A stretch of 64,000 nucleotides of DNA from Arctopsyche grandis (GCF_051622035.1 NC_135355.1:4960001-5024000); one strand, 5' to 3'; shown: positions 50,520 through 63,160, counted from the first letter of the stretch. Notes: generated by a model from the sequence alone, not told the origin. Translations and numbers: made by a program.

Positions 50520-50815
50520 ATTGAACTCGATTAACAATGTTTATATCAATCAAAGTGCCAGGGCGGTGACCTGGCCCGACTACACCACTGATCCTACCCA
50601 ATATGTCACTATTAGAATATTTAAAAACTATAAATTTATATATGTCTCGTTAATTTGCGAGTTTTTTCAGTGTCTCGCAATTCAACGACTTATAATAAAA
50701 AAATGCTGCATTTGTATTTGTAATTGGCCAGGAAGGCGCATTGGGATTTTCCTGTAAGGCCTTCCTGGTATATATGTAAAATAAAAATAAAAATAAAAAA
50801 TAAAATATATACAAG
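50520..50815 (+). mobile_element. LINE 3' end with (AATAA)n tail
   Basis: The frame ahead ends in GPGRRIGIFL-like sequence, and the segment GGCCAGGAAGGCGCATTGGG, then AAGGCCTTCCTGGTATATAT and AAATAAAAATAAAAATAAA, looks like a LINE terminus. A similar CTTCCTGGTATATAT occurs at 30442. The palindrome CCAGGAAGGC / GCCTTCCTGG (50727-50736, 50759-50768) can fold as a 3' stem. The class is inferred. Confidence 0.45.
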
Positions 50816-51139
50816 TTTCAAAACATAGATGTCACTCAGAGGCAACCGGATAATGGCATAATGGAAAAATATAAAATTGTGTACATCGACTTTCCCAAAT
50901 GTTAAATAAATAAGCAAACAATTTTTTTTCTCACCAATTGAGTATTGGTGAGACAGACATATATTTAAAAACTTTTTCTTGTGCCTACCATATAGGTTTT
51001 TTTTAATTAATTAACATTAATAAAAGGTTTAAAAGAAACGGCTACCACTTTTTTTAAACAATTTATTTGTCATAAACTATGCATATATGTACCTACATAC
51101 GTATATATATGTTGACAGTTTGCCCCGGATCTATTCTAC

Positions 51140-51480
51140 ATACTAATGATTGATCCAATCATCATTTTCTATTTTACACATTTATAATATACATATGTAC
51201 ATATGTATCTCTTCCTGCATTAGAACAAACTACACTACAGGAGAAAAAGCTCAAAACCTACATATATACGTATACAATTCTTATTATTCATAATAAGTTT
51301 CACAATAAATATTGTATAATCTTAAAGACTAGAGTGGAAGGTTTGAAGCAAATTTCACTTTGTTTCAAACTTCAAGCTTCAACTGTATTTGTCCTTTTTG
51401 TTATCACCGAGATCATTCACTAATTCGTTGTTATTGGTGATTCTGTTATAGAATCTCCTTGTTAATTTGTTGAATGTATG
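51140..51480 (-). mobile_element. LINE family A remnant, minus strand
   Basis: CATCATTTTCTATTTTACA, GAGAAAAAGCTCAAAACC and ATCACCGAGATCATTCACTA...TTGGTGATTCTGTTATA match the reverse complement of 39240-39560. It is heavily decayed, with inserted TACATATG simple repeats. Confidence 0.65.
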
Positions 51481-51606
51481 TAGTTTTTAGGCTTATCTAT
51501 CTATGTAATACTAATACTAATCTAATCTATGTAAAAGAGTGCACGGTGACCGTTGATTCCAATTGTAATATATTGTATCTATAAAATAATTAAAGCTTTA
51601 TTGTTA

Positions 51607-52460
<854 letters not shown>

Positions 52461-52469
52461 AACATTACT

Positions 52470-52490
52470 TTTATTTTATAAATATTTATT
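52470..52490 (-). other. Poly(A) signals for gene 4 (minus strand)
   Basis: TTTATT on the plus strand at 52470-52475 and 52485-52490 reads AATAAA on the minus strand, about 390-410 nt past the spliced stop of gene 4. These are the nearest canonical signals. Confidence 0.45.
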
Positions 52491-52880
52491 TTAGTATTAC
52501 ATTATTCTTAAATTTTGGCCTAGACTGCTCTTCTGTCGTTGAAACGAATATCTATCCTTGGTTTCTGAAATCAATTTTAAACAAAATATTAAATAAATTC
52601 CCTTAATAGAATGCTCAAATACTCATTACAACAGCAAAGAGTGCTTTTGAAGATACGAAATGTGCAACAAGACCAACTTTTCAACACCATTAACCCAAAA
52701 AGAATACATAAGAAACCATATACATATATCAACTACTATATATGCATGTATAGTAGGTGTAATTTCCACCTTTATATCTCATGAAAGATAGTAAAATATA
52801 ATAGAACCTTACTAAACCAAAAAAATAATGAAATTTGAAAATACTTTGTACAATTAAGTTAAAATTAGACATTTTCATAA

Positions 52881-53778
52881 TCATCCTAAAAGAGAAGCAA
52901 TGGCTCCCGCTGGAATCGATAACAGTTGAATTTCTACCTGTAAATTCAATCATTCATATAATACAAAAACACCTACACAATTTCTTAACGGATACAATCA
53001 AAATGGGGAACGTTATAAAAAAAATACCGTTGGATCTGGCGAATTTGGATCTTTCGGCAAATGATCTCCTTCGGGTTGAAAGCCATTCTCATCAGCTATA
53101 TATTTGACAGTGTAGGTTACACCATCGGGTCCCACATACGAGAAGAAACCAGTCACTCTCAAAGTATCCTTTTCGGGATCATCCGACTTCACAAATACGC
53201 CTTCTTCGCGCTTTTTGGTGCCATCAGAAGTTTCGACACTGAAAACAGAAACCAAAATCAATTACCACAAATTGAATCAGTAGGTGAACGCTAAAACATT
53301 TCTCATGTCTATTTTCGAACTCACTAATTTCGCAACATCATACCGATACTACACAGGCAAAATAGTGTTTCAAAACGCATCAATTACAAAGATTCGTCCC
53401 ATCATGTAAATATGCCAATCGTGTTAGGTATGTAAATTGATCGCCTTGAAATTCTTAGTAACATTTAACACATTTTAAGCCTTGGGCAAACGCATCATTC
53501 GTCGTGATTTATATAATTGTACACTCGCATTATTTCAACTTGCATTTTGAAAATGTACTCACTTGTAGATGTAGGATCCTAGGCCGTCATTGGTGCTGTC
53601 GTATTTCAATATCGTAACTTCCGGTTTGTTTGGTTTTGTGAGAACTGATCCGATGAGGCAACACGACAAAACTAGCACCAGCTGAAAATTGATCTAATCT
53701 TATTAGAGCGATCACATTATTTGAGAAAGCACACCACTTTTTGATTGACACACAAAACTATGCACTCACGTTATGCAT
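52881..53778 (-). CDS. Cuticular protein, RR-1 (CPR) family; gene 4
   Basis: Secreted chitin-binding cuticle protein, 131 aa, the only minus-strand gene of the set. Exons, 5' to 3': 53778-53770, 53681-53563, 53238-53028 and 52937-52881; introns 88, 324 and 90 nt. Exon 1 is MHN (AAC/GTGAGT). Exon 2 completes the signal peptide (MHNLVLVLSCCLIGSVLT) and EVTILKYDSTNDGLGSYIY. Exon 3 holds VETSDGTKKREEGVFVKSDD and the RR signature, complete from GFFSYVGPDG to EGDHLPKDP. The last intron (ACG/GTATTT to TTTACAG) joins PDPT to VEIQLLSIPAGAIASLLG. This hydrophobic tail ending LLG resembles RR-1 endocuticle proteins as I recall them, which supports the splice. If the intron is retained, translation stops after VFFL at 53013. 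The DG-T-K-REE block resembles gene 5. Confidence 0.87.
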
Positions 53779-53865
53779 TTTTCACGACTGTTGTTGTATA
53801 AATGCGTATATGGTCCTCTTGGTTGATATCGGCAAAGTGATGCTGCATTCAAGTTGCGTTCCATT

Positions 53866-53871
53866 CTTATA
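53866..53871 (-). promoter_or_regulatory. Probable TATA box of gene 4
   Basis: TATAAG on the minus strand lies 88 bp before the ATG. An ATCACTT initiator-like sequence lies about 28 bp downstream of it (near 53838-53844). A second weaker candidate is ATATACG close to the ATG. Confidence 0.5.
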
Positions 53872-53879
53872 GCAGGCTA

Positions 53880-55020
53880 TTACAAAAGCGGTTCGTACGC
53901 GTGACTCTCTTCGGTTTTACCTGATTTAGTTGATTTAAAATGATATTTTCATTCATTTCAAGAGATATATGCATACATATGTATACATATATACGCATAC
54001 TTTAAATGTATGTCAAATTTAAAAATAGAAAATATCTATTGTGTTTGATGTATGAATTTCCCAATCAGATTATTTTATCTAAAATGTCATTTGCCACAAT
54101 TTCAATACACAAATTATGAACCGATTATATTTATAAAATAAAAAAAACTTTCTAATTGCTTGGATATACATAGATTCAATAATATATGATGGACTTAATA
54201 AAACACTAAGTTTAAGTTTGTATTTGAGAAGCCAAAGCATGTATGTGGGTAAACACAGTAAGTTTAATATATCGAAAATGATTAATTTTCATAATAATTT
54301 TACATGCTTAAATTTTACGTTTATTTAATGATTTTTTAAAAATATTTTTTATAAAAGTAAACAACGTTTAATCATTTATTTTATTTTATTAATATGGGTA
54401 GGTATATCATATAGCACCTTGTGTCTGACATTGCAACTACTGTTTTAGAAAATGTATGTTCTTGAATAAGAAATAAAGTACATATGTACTTATATAAGGT
54501 ATAAATATCTATGTACATACATATGTATGTGTATTCTAATGTAATTTATTTAATTTAGAAATAATTACTTTAATATATATTGAGCCGCTATAAATAGTCA
54601 ATTACATACATATAAAATTGCTATTTAATAAATTCGGTTGCTATAATTTTCAATTTTTTTCTGTGGATTAACTTTTGAAATTAAATGTCAGCAGATGCTA
54701 AAATTCTTAGTAAACAAATATTTTCTCAGCGATTCTCAACAGGCGATACGTAGAGGGTTGTTTTTGTAAAGAAAACTAATAATTATTTCTGACCTCGATT
54801 TTCATCTTCGCTTTTGCCAAACGCTCCACGGGACGGCTTTCTATATGTATCAGTTTTTTGTCAAATAGTATGTATAATAAATGAAAAAAATATATAAATG
54901 AAGTATTAAAAAAAATTGAATAGCATACCATCCGAAAAATTTTTTAGAATGCAAATTAAAGGCATTTCGAAAAAATACTACATCAAATTATTATGAGAAC
55001 TTTCTATTACGATTTTATAT
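53880..55020. other. Intergenic DNA between genes 4 and 5
   Basis: AT-rich, no gene recognised; contains TACATACATATGTATGTG-type palindromic simple sequence near 53975-53990 and 54513-54530. Confidence 0.45.
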
Positions 55021-55027
55021 TTCTTTC

Positions 55028-55560
55028 GTCGACTTGGATTTGTCTTGAGATATGCTAGGCTATTCTTCAACCCTTTGTCTTCTCTCTTGCTTTTCAATGC
55101 GCTTGTGAGAAGTAAGGTGGAGTATAATGCAATTGTGTGGAATCCGCATGAAGCAAATTACTCTCTGATGATTGGGAAAGTGCAAAAAGTATTTCTTCGT
55201 TTCCTATATAGGAAAGAATATGGGTATTACCGATATCTCTACCCTACTCCTTTCCTTTTGGGCATGCTTGGGTATAATTCCCTTGAACTTCGGAGAAACT
55301 TCTCATTATTCCGTTTTGTGCTCCAGCCACTACGTGCTAATAATTATGTGCGTGGTAGATATCATCATTTGATGGTTGTACCTCCTGCTCGTATACTTCT
55401 TTTTCGAATGGCTCTTATTCCAAGAGCTATTCGACTTCTTAATGAAATCGTTGCTGCTGAGCCTGAATGGTATATTTTCCACCTCAGTAAATTGTCGGAT
55501 AATATTCTAACCTCACAGGGATGTTTTGTATTTACAGTTGGTTCTTATTTATTCTTCTTC
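55028..55560 (+). pseudogene. LINE family B: RT C-terminal region
   Basis: Open from about 55028 with RRLGFVLRYARLFFNPLS, then LVRSKVEYNAIVWNPHEA, GKVQKVFLRFLYRKEYG, a VPPARILLFRMALIPRAIRL block and PEWYIFHLSKL. This is the canonical thumb/C-terminal region of CR1/Jockey-type RTs. The catalytic palm (YxDD) is missing, so it is 5' truncated. Its 3' UTR is displaced to 56525-56660 by two later insertions. A decayed relative is at 925-1440. Confidence 0.85.
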
Positions 55561-55975
55561 TTCTTCTAATGCCGAATCCGTATTCAGACGTAGGCGACTA
55601 CCATGGGCAGACATCGTTTATGGCCCGTGCGAATTCTTTCCTATCATGGGTAAGCCGAAATAGCTTTTCGAGACCGAGTCCCATCCATGACCTGATGTTC
55701 CGGAGCCAAGAGAGCTTCTTTCTCCCAAGCCACCGTTTGCCTTCTATTTTCCCTTCTATGATTGTTTGTAGAAGGCGATATTTGGGGCCGCAAATAATGT
55801 GGCCAAAGTATTCCATCTTACAGCGCTTCACCGTGTCAAGAAGCTCTCTCTTTTTATGAAGAAGCTGGAGGACTGTTTCGTTTCTTACATGCTCCTTCCA
55901 CGAGATCTTTTTGTCTGTGTATATAATTATGTGTATATGTATTTTTCTTTCTCTATTTTTCTTTTTATAAAACAT
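55561..55975 (-). pseudogene. Second LINE: ORF2 C-terminus, minus strand, inserted in the first
   Basis: The minus-strand frame encodes RNETVLQLLHKKRELLDTVK, CKMEYFGHIICGPKYRLLQ, IEGKIEGKRWLGRKKLSWLR and EFARAINDVCPW. EYFGH..R..KY.LLQ-I-GKIEGKR-GR is the hallmark C-terminus of a common insect non-LTR ORF2. The 3' end is a GAAGAAGAAGAAG tail (plus-strand CTTCTTCTTCTTC near 55553-55565), and it disrupts family B in opposite orientation. Confidence 0.85.
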
Positions 55976-56089
55976 TCCCTTCTTTGTTTTTTATAATTTG
56001 TAATTATTATTATCCACTATTTTATAGCTTATTATTTTTCATGATTATGTTAAATGTGTTGTTTGTGTATAATATGTACATATACCAGC

Positions 56090-56330
56090 CAGCAGTTTGG
56101 CTTAGTGATAGCGTATATATTTAGCATCACTGAGGTCATAGGTTCGTGTCCTCACCACTGCTGGTTAGATTTGGGGGTTTTGTGACTCCAAATCGATCGT
56201 TTCTCTATCAGAGTTTGCCAATTTTATCTGATCATTGCTGAAACGGTTCCTGAAAATTGGTATTAAATCTAATCCTGTTGTCACAAAAATCTGCCTGTGT
56301 ATAATTTGTATTAATTATACACAGTAATCT
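56090..56330 (+). mobile_element. tRNA-derived SINE, best-preserved body
   Basis: The head has TGGCTTAGTGATAGCG (A-box-like) and GGTTCGTGTCC (B box, 56141-56151). The body is TGTGACTCCAAATCGATCGTTT, AGAGTTTGCCAATTTTATCTGA and GCTGAAACGGTTCCTGAAA, shared with 49475-49550. The inverted repeat TGTGTATAAT...ATTATACACA lies near 56297-56321. Confidence 0.75.
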
Positions 56331-56334
56331 GAAA

Positions 56335-56665
56335 TCCATAGATGTCACTATGATTATTATTTCTGATTAATTGTTATATTCTATATATTCTGATTGTATA
56401 TTTATGTATTACTGTATTTCTGATTTCTGATTGTTTATGTATTTCATTAACGTACACCCGTCGCATTGGAGCAAATCTGTAATGGCGAGTGTGTATTGAT
56501 TTGTGACAATAAAATAAATATACATATGTTTTGTTTTTGTAAGGTCTAATTTCTATAGTTATTATTTTGTTTCTTTTCTGTTATATTTTTGATCATTGTG
56601 GTGCATTAGGAATTCCTGTAATGCTACAATGGTCCAAACTGAAAATAAATAAATAAATATTTATC
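56335..56665 (+). mobile_element. LINE family B 3' UTR tail
   Basis: GCATTAGGAATTCCTGTAATGCTACAATGG and AATAAATAAATAAAT (56604-56658) match 1388-1437 and 36745-36800. A further terminator-like AATAAAATAAATATAC lies near 56508. Confidence 0.65.
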
Positions 56666-57159
56666 TGTACCGCATACTTTGAATTGATGAGCATTGTCAA
56701 TATTTACAAAAATTACCTTCAGACAGTGTTACAAAATTACCTGCAGACAGGGTTACAAAATTACCTTCAGACAGACCCTAATTGAAGGGCCTTGTTATTC
56801 ATTTTTCGTTACCAAATGTATCACATTTCAGAAAAGCTCCATATTGGCACGTTTCTATGTATATGAACTTGTAAATTACGTTTTACTTTTATTTTTTCCT
56901 TAAAATATCGTAGACGATAATAATAGTCAATGGGAACATTTATGCACGCACGTACACATTTCCGAAAATGCATTGAGTACGGATTTAGTCGACTGCAAAT
57001 CATTGATTCCCATAATAAATTCCACCTTCTCGTAGTCTTTACCGAACATATTTGTTAATACAAAGTTGCTAATTACGATATGCAATTCAATATAAAGCAC
57101 ATCTGTTCTAATTGGAAATTACTATATATTTATTTCGGGGAGGGGGGGCTAGTTTTGGA

Positions 57160-57440
57160 ACCTGGACCTGTATATTTGTACATATGAGCCATTATATGTA
57201 ATTGAAAGTGGTATAAATACACTTTTCTTAATTTCGAGAAATATCTCTCAAAACATTAAATAAAATGTTTTGCGTTTAACTTTATTTAAAAACATTGGTG
57301 ACCAGTAATACGTTTGTTCTGCTTTTCCAAGATTCTGGACATATCGAATTAAAATAATTGATAACAATTTGTGAATTAAGTCAAACAGAAAAAGTGTTTT
57401 TGGAACCGACTGTTAGAACCGACTGTTAGACTTTCAAATA
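57160..57440 (+). repeat. LTR-retrotransposon-like fragment
   Basis: GTATAAATAC (TATA-like, 57211-57220), AATAAAAT (57260-57267) and TGGTGACCAG (57297-57306) come in the order promoter, poly(A) signal, primer-binding-like site. The right half matches the inverted copy at 2755-2960. An 11-bp GAACCGACTGTTAGA direct repeat is at 57401-57429. No second LTR or pol frame is present. Confidence 0.4.
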
Positions 57441-57803
57441 TAATGGTTCATATGTGTATTATATAAAGGCCCACAGAAATTTGTAGCGGCTTTGGCCACT
57501 AGCGCAGTAAATCCTTTACTGCCTTCAGATTTGCTAATTATGCATAAAGATTTAAATATAATCAACTTCCATAAGCTCAGTTACAGAAGGAAGGGGCTTG
57601 AGGGCATATTAAATCATAAAAAATCTACTATGATGGGTAAAACTTATGTAAATGGACTGTCAAGGAGTATGCAAGTCAAAAATGGTTGGGAGCCGCTATT
57701 AACCAATATTCTTGAAAAAAAAAACTGCCGTTTTCAAGGTACTCCAGATTCGCAAGATGCAATGTTAAGCATCAAGGCTGTCGTCTTTTTTGCAAATTCT
57801 TAA
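57440..57803 (+). other. Unassigned protein-like frame next to the LTR-like repeat
   Basis: Open from about 57440 to the stop at 57801. Peptide motifs: KFVAALATSAVNPLLPSDLL, FHKLSYRRKGLEGIL, GLSRSMQVKNGWEPLLTNIL and FQGTPDSQDAML. The composition is protein-like and the frame opens without an ATG, so it may be a piece of a transposase or gag. I do not recognise the family. Confidence 0.3.
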
Positions 57804-58815
57804 ATTGTCTTTATGCGTGTAAACGAAAAGTGCGTTCAAAATTGGATGTAAATTGTTAATTTAACAGTCTTGAAATTATGTACATACATATAATATGAAA
57901 ATGATTTTAGTTTTAACTCAGCCGTATCTAATAATTTATATAAACGCATATCTATTCACGTGTTATTTCGTTTGAATTAAATTCATAAAGCCAAGAACTT
58001 TGACATTAAATAAAAATCTTTTTCGAATGTTGTAATCAAAATCCAGCGCGGATTTACATAATTCGAGCCAGTGCTATATTTTGAAATTCTATATGAAAAT
58101 TAAACAAGCTTTCACGATTCCTTGATACGTTAATCGTATTATGTGTAGACTAGTTTATATTATATTATCACCTGTGAGATCATACGAAACAAATTGTTAG
58201 TTAATACACGTTTATATGTAATTTTTAATATAATATTATTTTTGTGTACTAATATATTGTTAGTTTTGCTAACTAAATTGTTAGTTTAACGTTATTAAAA
58301 AAAAACATTAAATTAAATTTATTAAATACATATGTACATGTATATGTCTATTTAATTTAATTTAATTCAACTATTTGATAATGTTTCAAATTATGGCCTC
58401 ATCTGTTTAATAAAAATTGAAATATTTTGAGCGAGTCATCATTTTAAAAAGTGGAATCATTTAGAGTCGTCTTATCGAATACAAATGTCGCTAGATGGCA
58501 TTTAAATTATTTATTAAAATAAATAATGCATTTAATTTATAATAATCAAGATATTTAAAGAAGCTAATCCGTCATATTGCTTTTGAATAGTTATTTTCAT
58601 TAAGGAATAATTTTTTAGCAATAATTTTTCTTGATAGTCCACAAAATATAAAAGTTAATAACCTCGTTATGTGGATTTTACATATATAATACACGAAGTT
58701 GACATCATAAGTAATAAAAATTGGTCTTATAAATGTACCAATATACATAATATTATAATTTAATGCAGTGGCTAGATTTTGTATGTAAATGTTAAGGAAA
58801 ACCAATACCTACATA
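57804..58815. other. Intergenic AT-rich DNA
   Basis: No gene or repeat recognised. Confidence 0.45.
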
Positions 58816-58816
58816 C

Positions 58817-60387
58817 ATATGTATTAGGGTTTCTGACCCGGGTCGACCCGGGACGGACATTCCCGGGAATTAGTGGAATTTTTGTTGTCCTATGTCACGG
58901 GAATTCTTATCTCGAATCCCGGGAATTGAATTTTAAAAAATCTTGAAAATATACAACATTTCCACGACCGCACGAAAGGAAATAATAAATCAAATATACA
59001 AATAATCGTAAAATATTCTCAAATGTTTGTTGTTTAGCAGTAAGTACAGCGCATTCCCCGAACGTGGAAGTTTTATGAACATAATGGTTCTGTGCGTTTG
59101 GCCAAAATCGTTTCTTGTAATTCTATTTTTGGAAAATCGCAAATCGAAAATCGAAGAAATAAAAAGCCTAAAACTGAAAAAGCCTTAACACAAATTTTAA
59201 ATAATTCTAATTGTGCGATTCTAATTCTACGGTGAAACTATTATGAAGCGAGTATATCCTTCTTGTATTGACGATTCCACAATGGAAGAAACTCTTTAAG
59301 GATGAAGATGAATCAATTGTGTGTTTGACGATGAATGAATAATTAAACAAGGAGTTATCAAAGGCAAATATACAAAATAACGAAAATAAAAATAACATCG
59401 ATTTTAAAAAAGAAATTAAAATATGCATGCTGAGGAGAAAAAACCGATAATTTAAAAAAATTATTTTCGTCCCTTTTAACAATAAAACCAACTTGGACCG
59501 AAACTGAAAGAGCTTTTTCCATTGCTGGAAATGTTTGAACCAAATCTAGAAATAGGCTTTCGGATTCTCATTTAAATATTTTAGTATTCTTAAGAGGGCT
59601 CGACACCAGCGCCTTGTCCATACAAACGTATTAGACCCTTCCTCAATTACTATTAGGCACTAGAGAAATTATTTTTTAATATGCTATGGATATCCACCAT
59701 TGAGTTGCATCTATCGTTTTATTTTTTTGATTAGTTATTTTTTATAGGAGCTAGGAGCAGCCAAACATCGATAAATTCGCCTCTTTTTTACACCCACGAA
59801 AAGACTCCAGCGTGCTTATTTAACGGTCGATTTTAAAAAAAATACGCACATAGTTGCACAGAAAATATCTTTCTCATACCAATGATGAAATTTTTTTAAA
59901 AATTGGTCCAGTTTCGGAGGAGAATATAGGAGAATACGAAACCTCGATTTTGTCAATTTAAAATACGTTTTATCTGGTTGAAGCGCAACTGTCGCATTCA
60001 CTCAATATATATGTATATATATTGATATATATATTGTCGCATTCACTCAATATATATGTACATTCACTCAATATATATGTATATCGAAGAAAGGAACGGC
60101 AACAAAATTAAGGTTTCGGGTGTACAGTCCTCTTAAGAAGCTACTATAAATAAGTTTACTTTTAGAATTACATTTTTTCAAGTTAATAGCTACATAAATT
60201 ATGTATTATGTACTTTTTTATGTTTTGTAAATACATAAATATTTTTTTTATTAATAAAAAAATATATTAAATTGAAAAAAATGTTTTTCTACATGTGTTT
60301 CGGGATCCCGGGAAACCCCGGGAACGATCTCGGGCTCTGTCCCGGGTCCCGGGAATTGGAAAATTCCGGGAATACAGAAATATGTAT
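58817..60387 (+). mobile_element. hAT element, copy 2, carrying a nested MITE
   Basis: The left end TAGGGTTTCTGACCCGGGTC starts at 58825; the right end GGGAATACAGAA closes at about 60379. ATATGTAT flanks both sides (58817-58824, 60380-60387); this motif is common here, so the duplication is suggestive only. The right TIR seems to lack about 6 bp. Without the 539-bp MITE and one TTAA, the element is about 1012 bp, the size of copy 1 (1014). The transposase frame is broken. Confidence 0.8.
59590..60136. mobile_element. MITE with TTAA-flanked inverted ends, copy 2, nested in hAT
   Basis: TTAA-GAGGGCTCGACACCAGC at the left and GGGTGTACAGTCCTC-TTAA at the right; 539 bp (59594-60132). It is aligned with 33956-34476 throughout, differing by point changes and in the number of TCGCATTCACTCAATATATA units near the right end. 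Confidence 0.85.
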
Positions 60388-60389
60388 GT

Positions 60390-61245
60390 ATGTATATAAC
60401 AAGCTAAGAAGAGGTTTGTAAAAACAGCAATTTTTTAAAAATTTAAAATTAATATTCACCACTTATCACACTTTTAAATTTCGTGTTGTCTTGTTTTGTG
60501 CTTTGACACGAGAAATTTTTCAATTCATCACTTGAGATATTTTTATAAACACACTTCTAAGCAAAAAATATGTTTTGGAAAATTTATGTATCACCATTGT
60601 TCGAATGACAACAAAATTAATGACTCTAACATCTACTTTGTTCAATAACAATTAATAACGTAAATATCAAACTGTGCGAAGCGAACGAACCCTATGAAAA
60701 AATCTTACAACGAGATTAGACTGTTTTAATACAAATGCATTTTACATATTATATTAAAACAAATCTTTTATAGATTTTATGATATGAGTTCGCGGATGTT
60801 TTTATGATATGAGATCTTGTATACATTTAGAATAAATATATTATAAATAAAAATGGTATCTTGACAGGTATCATGTAACTGGCGAAGAGTTCCCAGAAAA
60901 CCAACACAAAATAAATATTAATCATTTCGGTGTCGCTTTTATGCACCGCATTTTGAGCATAGCTGAGATAGGAAGACCTAATACAATAACTCAGGGTAAA
61001 GTTCAGAGATATTTGACTCCGCGTTAGGTCACTTGGACACGCCTTACCTCAATTAAATGGTTGAAAAAAACCATAAACGGCACTGACCTGGCTGTTTTCA
61101 GTTGGTACATTAGCATATATATTGTACTAGAAACTCGTCACAGGTGATTATTTAAGCATAAGGATCTAATACGACGAATATTTCTGTCTGTATTCTAGTT
61201 ATATGGTACTAGAAAAAAACTAGTCAGGACGAGGAAACGATTTTT
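60390..61245. other. Intergenic DNA upstream of gene 5
   Basis: No gene recognised. 60850-61250 is less AT-rich and next to the gene 5 promoter, so it may hold its regulatory sites. Confidence 0.4.
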
Positions 61246-61253
61246 TGAAAATC

Positions 61254-61260
61254 TATAAAA
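61254..61260 (+). promoter_or_regulatory. TATA box of cuticular gene 5
   Basis: TATAAAA lies 104 bp before the ATG, the same spacing as in gene 1. The predicted start is near 61280-61290 with a leader of about 75 nt. Confidence 0.7.
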
Positions 61261-61357
61261 TTGGGACGATCCTGCAAACTTTCAACATTTCACATTTGAA
61301 CTTGAAGTGGTGCGTTGACAATTCTCGCCGATCGTCTCACTTAATTGAATCATCAAC

Positions 61358-62632
61358 ATGAAATCGGTAAGACTAAACTTACATAAATTTTTAGTCCTAA
61401 GATTTCTTAATTTTTAATTATTCTCTTTTATGTAAAATTATTCTCTTGTATGTAAAATTAATATATTATTTGTATTTAACGATTATTTCTTTATTTGTCC
61501 TGTAAGTTTTGCATAGATAAGCTGTTAAATTTCTTTATTAAATAAATAAATTATGTGTAGTATTATTATAATAGATAAATACACTTTTTGCAATGAAATT
61601 AAAGAAACAAAACTAATGTAAATATAGTACACTTTAAACTATTTAATCATTTGTTGTAATAAATAGATGAATGGTCAGTAATTACAGTAAATTTGGGTCA
61701 ATAATCAGTAATTACATAGTTATATACAATTAATTATAGGTTAGTAATTACTTATGTACTTAATTTTAAGCGGCCAGTGCTAAAACTAAATAGTTAGTTT
61801 ATTTTTATACTTGGTCCGTAATTTGATATATGGAATTCTATTGTGTTATTATACATAATGAATTGAATTTTTGAAACCGAATCACCCACTTCTGATTTTA
61901 TAAATTTACGGAATGGACACTTTGATGAATCGAATAAATGTATTTACCAACTGTCTTATTTTTGTTATAGATTTTCGTCTTGAGCTTCCTTTTCGTTCTA
62001 ACTTTGGCCGCCCCAGGAAAGTTTAAAAACGATGATCCTGTAGCAATTGTAAACTATCAAAGTTTCAACAATGGACTTGGACCTTATAATTTTGCGTAAG
62101 TTTTCCTTTAATATAGTTCAAAATAATAAGATAACTTCTCAAAAAGTTCTCTTTATGATTGAAATCTGCTGTAATGAAAATTTTCATCATGTCAATCATC
62201 ATTTTTTTAAAGAAAAAAACCCTATGTATATATTATTCAAAACATTAGAATTAGCAGAATTCACAGAGTGCAACAACCAGCCTTGAAAAACGAGTTTACG
62301 GCAATAAAAGTCAAAACGTTTTACATAATAAATTCAGAAGAATGTTGAATCCTTTTGAATAATCTCGTGCACTAATCGATTAATTTTATTGTTACAAAAT
62401 AGTTATAAAGTCTTACATTTTTATTGCTTACAGATTCGAAACGGCCGATGGAACAAAGAGGCAAGAGGAAGCCGTCCTAATCAATCCGAATGATCCAGAG
62501 TCGGGATTGATCGTTCGAGGTTCTTATTCATACCCAGGAGAAGATGGAAATATCATAACAGTGACATACGAAGCTGACGAAAACGGTTATAGGGTCATCG
62601 AGCCGGCACAGCAAGGAGGACGCAGAGGATAA
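61358..62632 (+). CDS. Short cuticular protein, RR-1 (CPR) family, C-terminally truncated; gene 5
   Basis: Small secreted cuticle protein, 110 aa. Exons 61358-61366, 61971-62095 and 62434-62632; introns 604 and 338 nt (GT-AG). Exon 1 is MKS (TCG/GTAAGA). Exon 2 completes the signal peptide (MKSIFVLSFLFVLTLAA) and FKNDDPVAIVNYQSFNNGLG. Exon 3 starts FETADGTKRQEEAVLINPND and carries the RR core GSYSYPGEDG...YEADENGYR. The signature is kept up to the aromatic residue, but the terminal P-x2-P is replaced by EPAQQGGRRG and a stop. There is no fourth exon: AATAAA follows 57 nt after the stop. Chitin binding may be weakened or altered (inference). Close to gene 4 in the DGTK-R-EE block and divergent from it, so the two may be the closest pair. 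Confidence 0.87.
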
Positions 62633-62720
62633 TTCGATCATTTATGCATTTCTCCCATATATTGTCAATTTTATATGTAAAAGCCAAAAATAAACTCGAT
62701 TATATACAATATAATTCTTA
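62633..62720 (+). other. 3' UTR and poly(A) signal of gene 5
   Basis: AATAAA is at 62689-62694, followed by a TTATATACAATATAATTC stretch. The 3' UTR is very short, about 75-85 nt. Confidence 0.65.
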
Positions 62721-62995
62721 TTTCATTTTATGTACGGTCTAAAGTATGGCTAAACTCAATATCTTACAACCAATATTTTCAAACACTCAATACCAATTCC
62801 AAAAACAAGATTTTTAAATAAAATTGAGAACCTCAAGAAATTTTGGAACAAAATCCTTCTTTCATTATTTATTCATATAAAAATTATATAATTACATTAC
62901 ATATGTATGTTTTATACTACAACATATTGTGGGTTTCGTGTTTGCCCACTTGTTGACATCTCGTGAAATATTAATAATGGTGACTACTTTGTATA

Positions 62996-63160
<165 letters not shown>

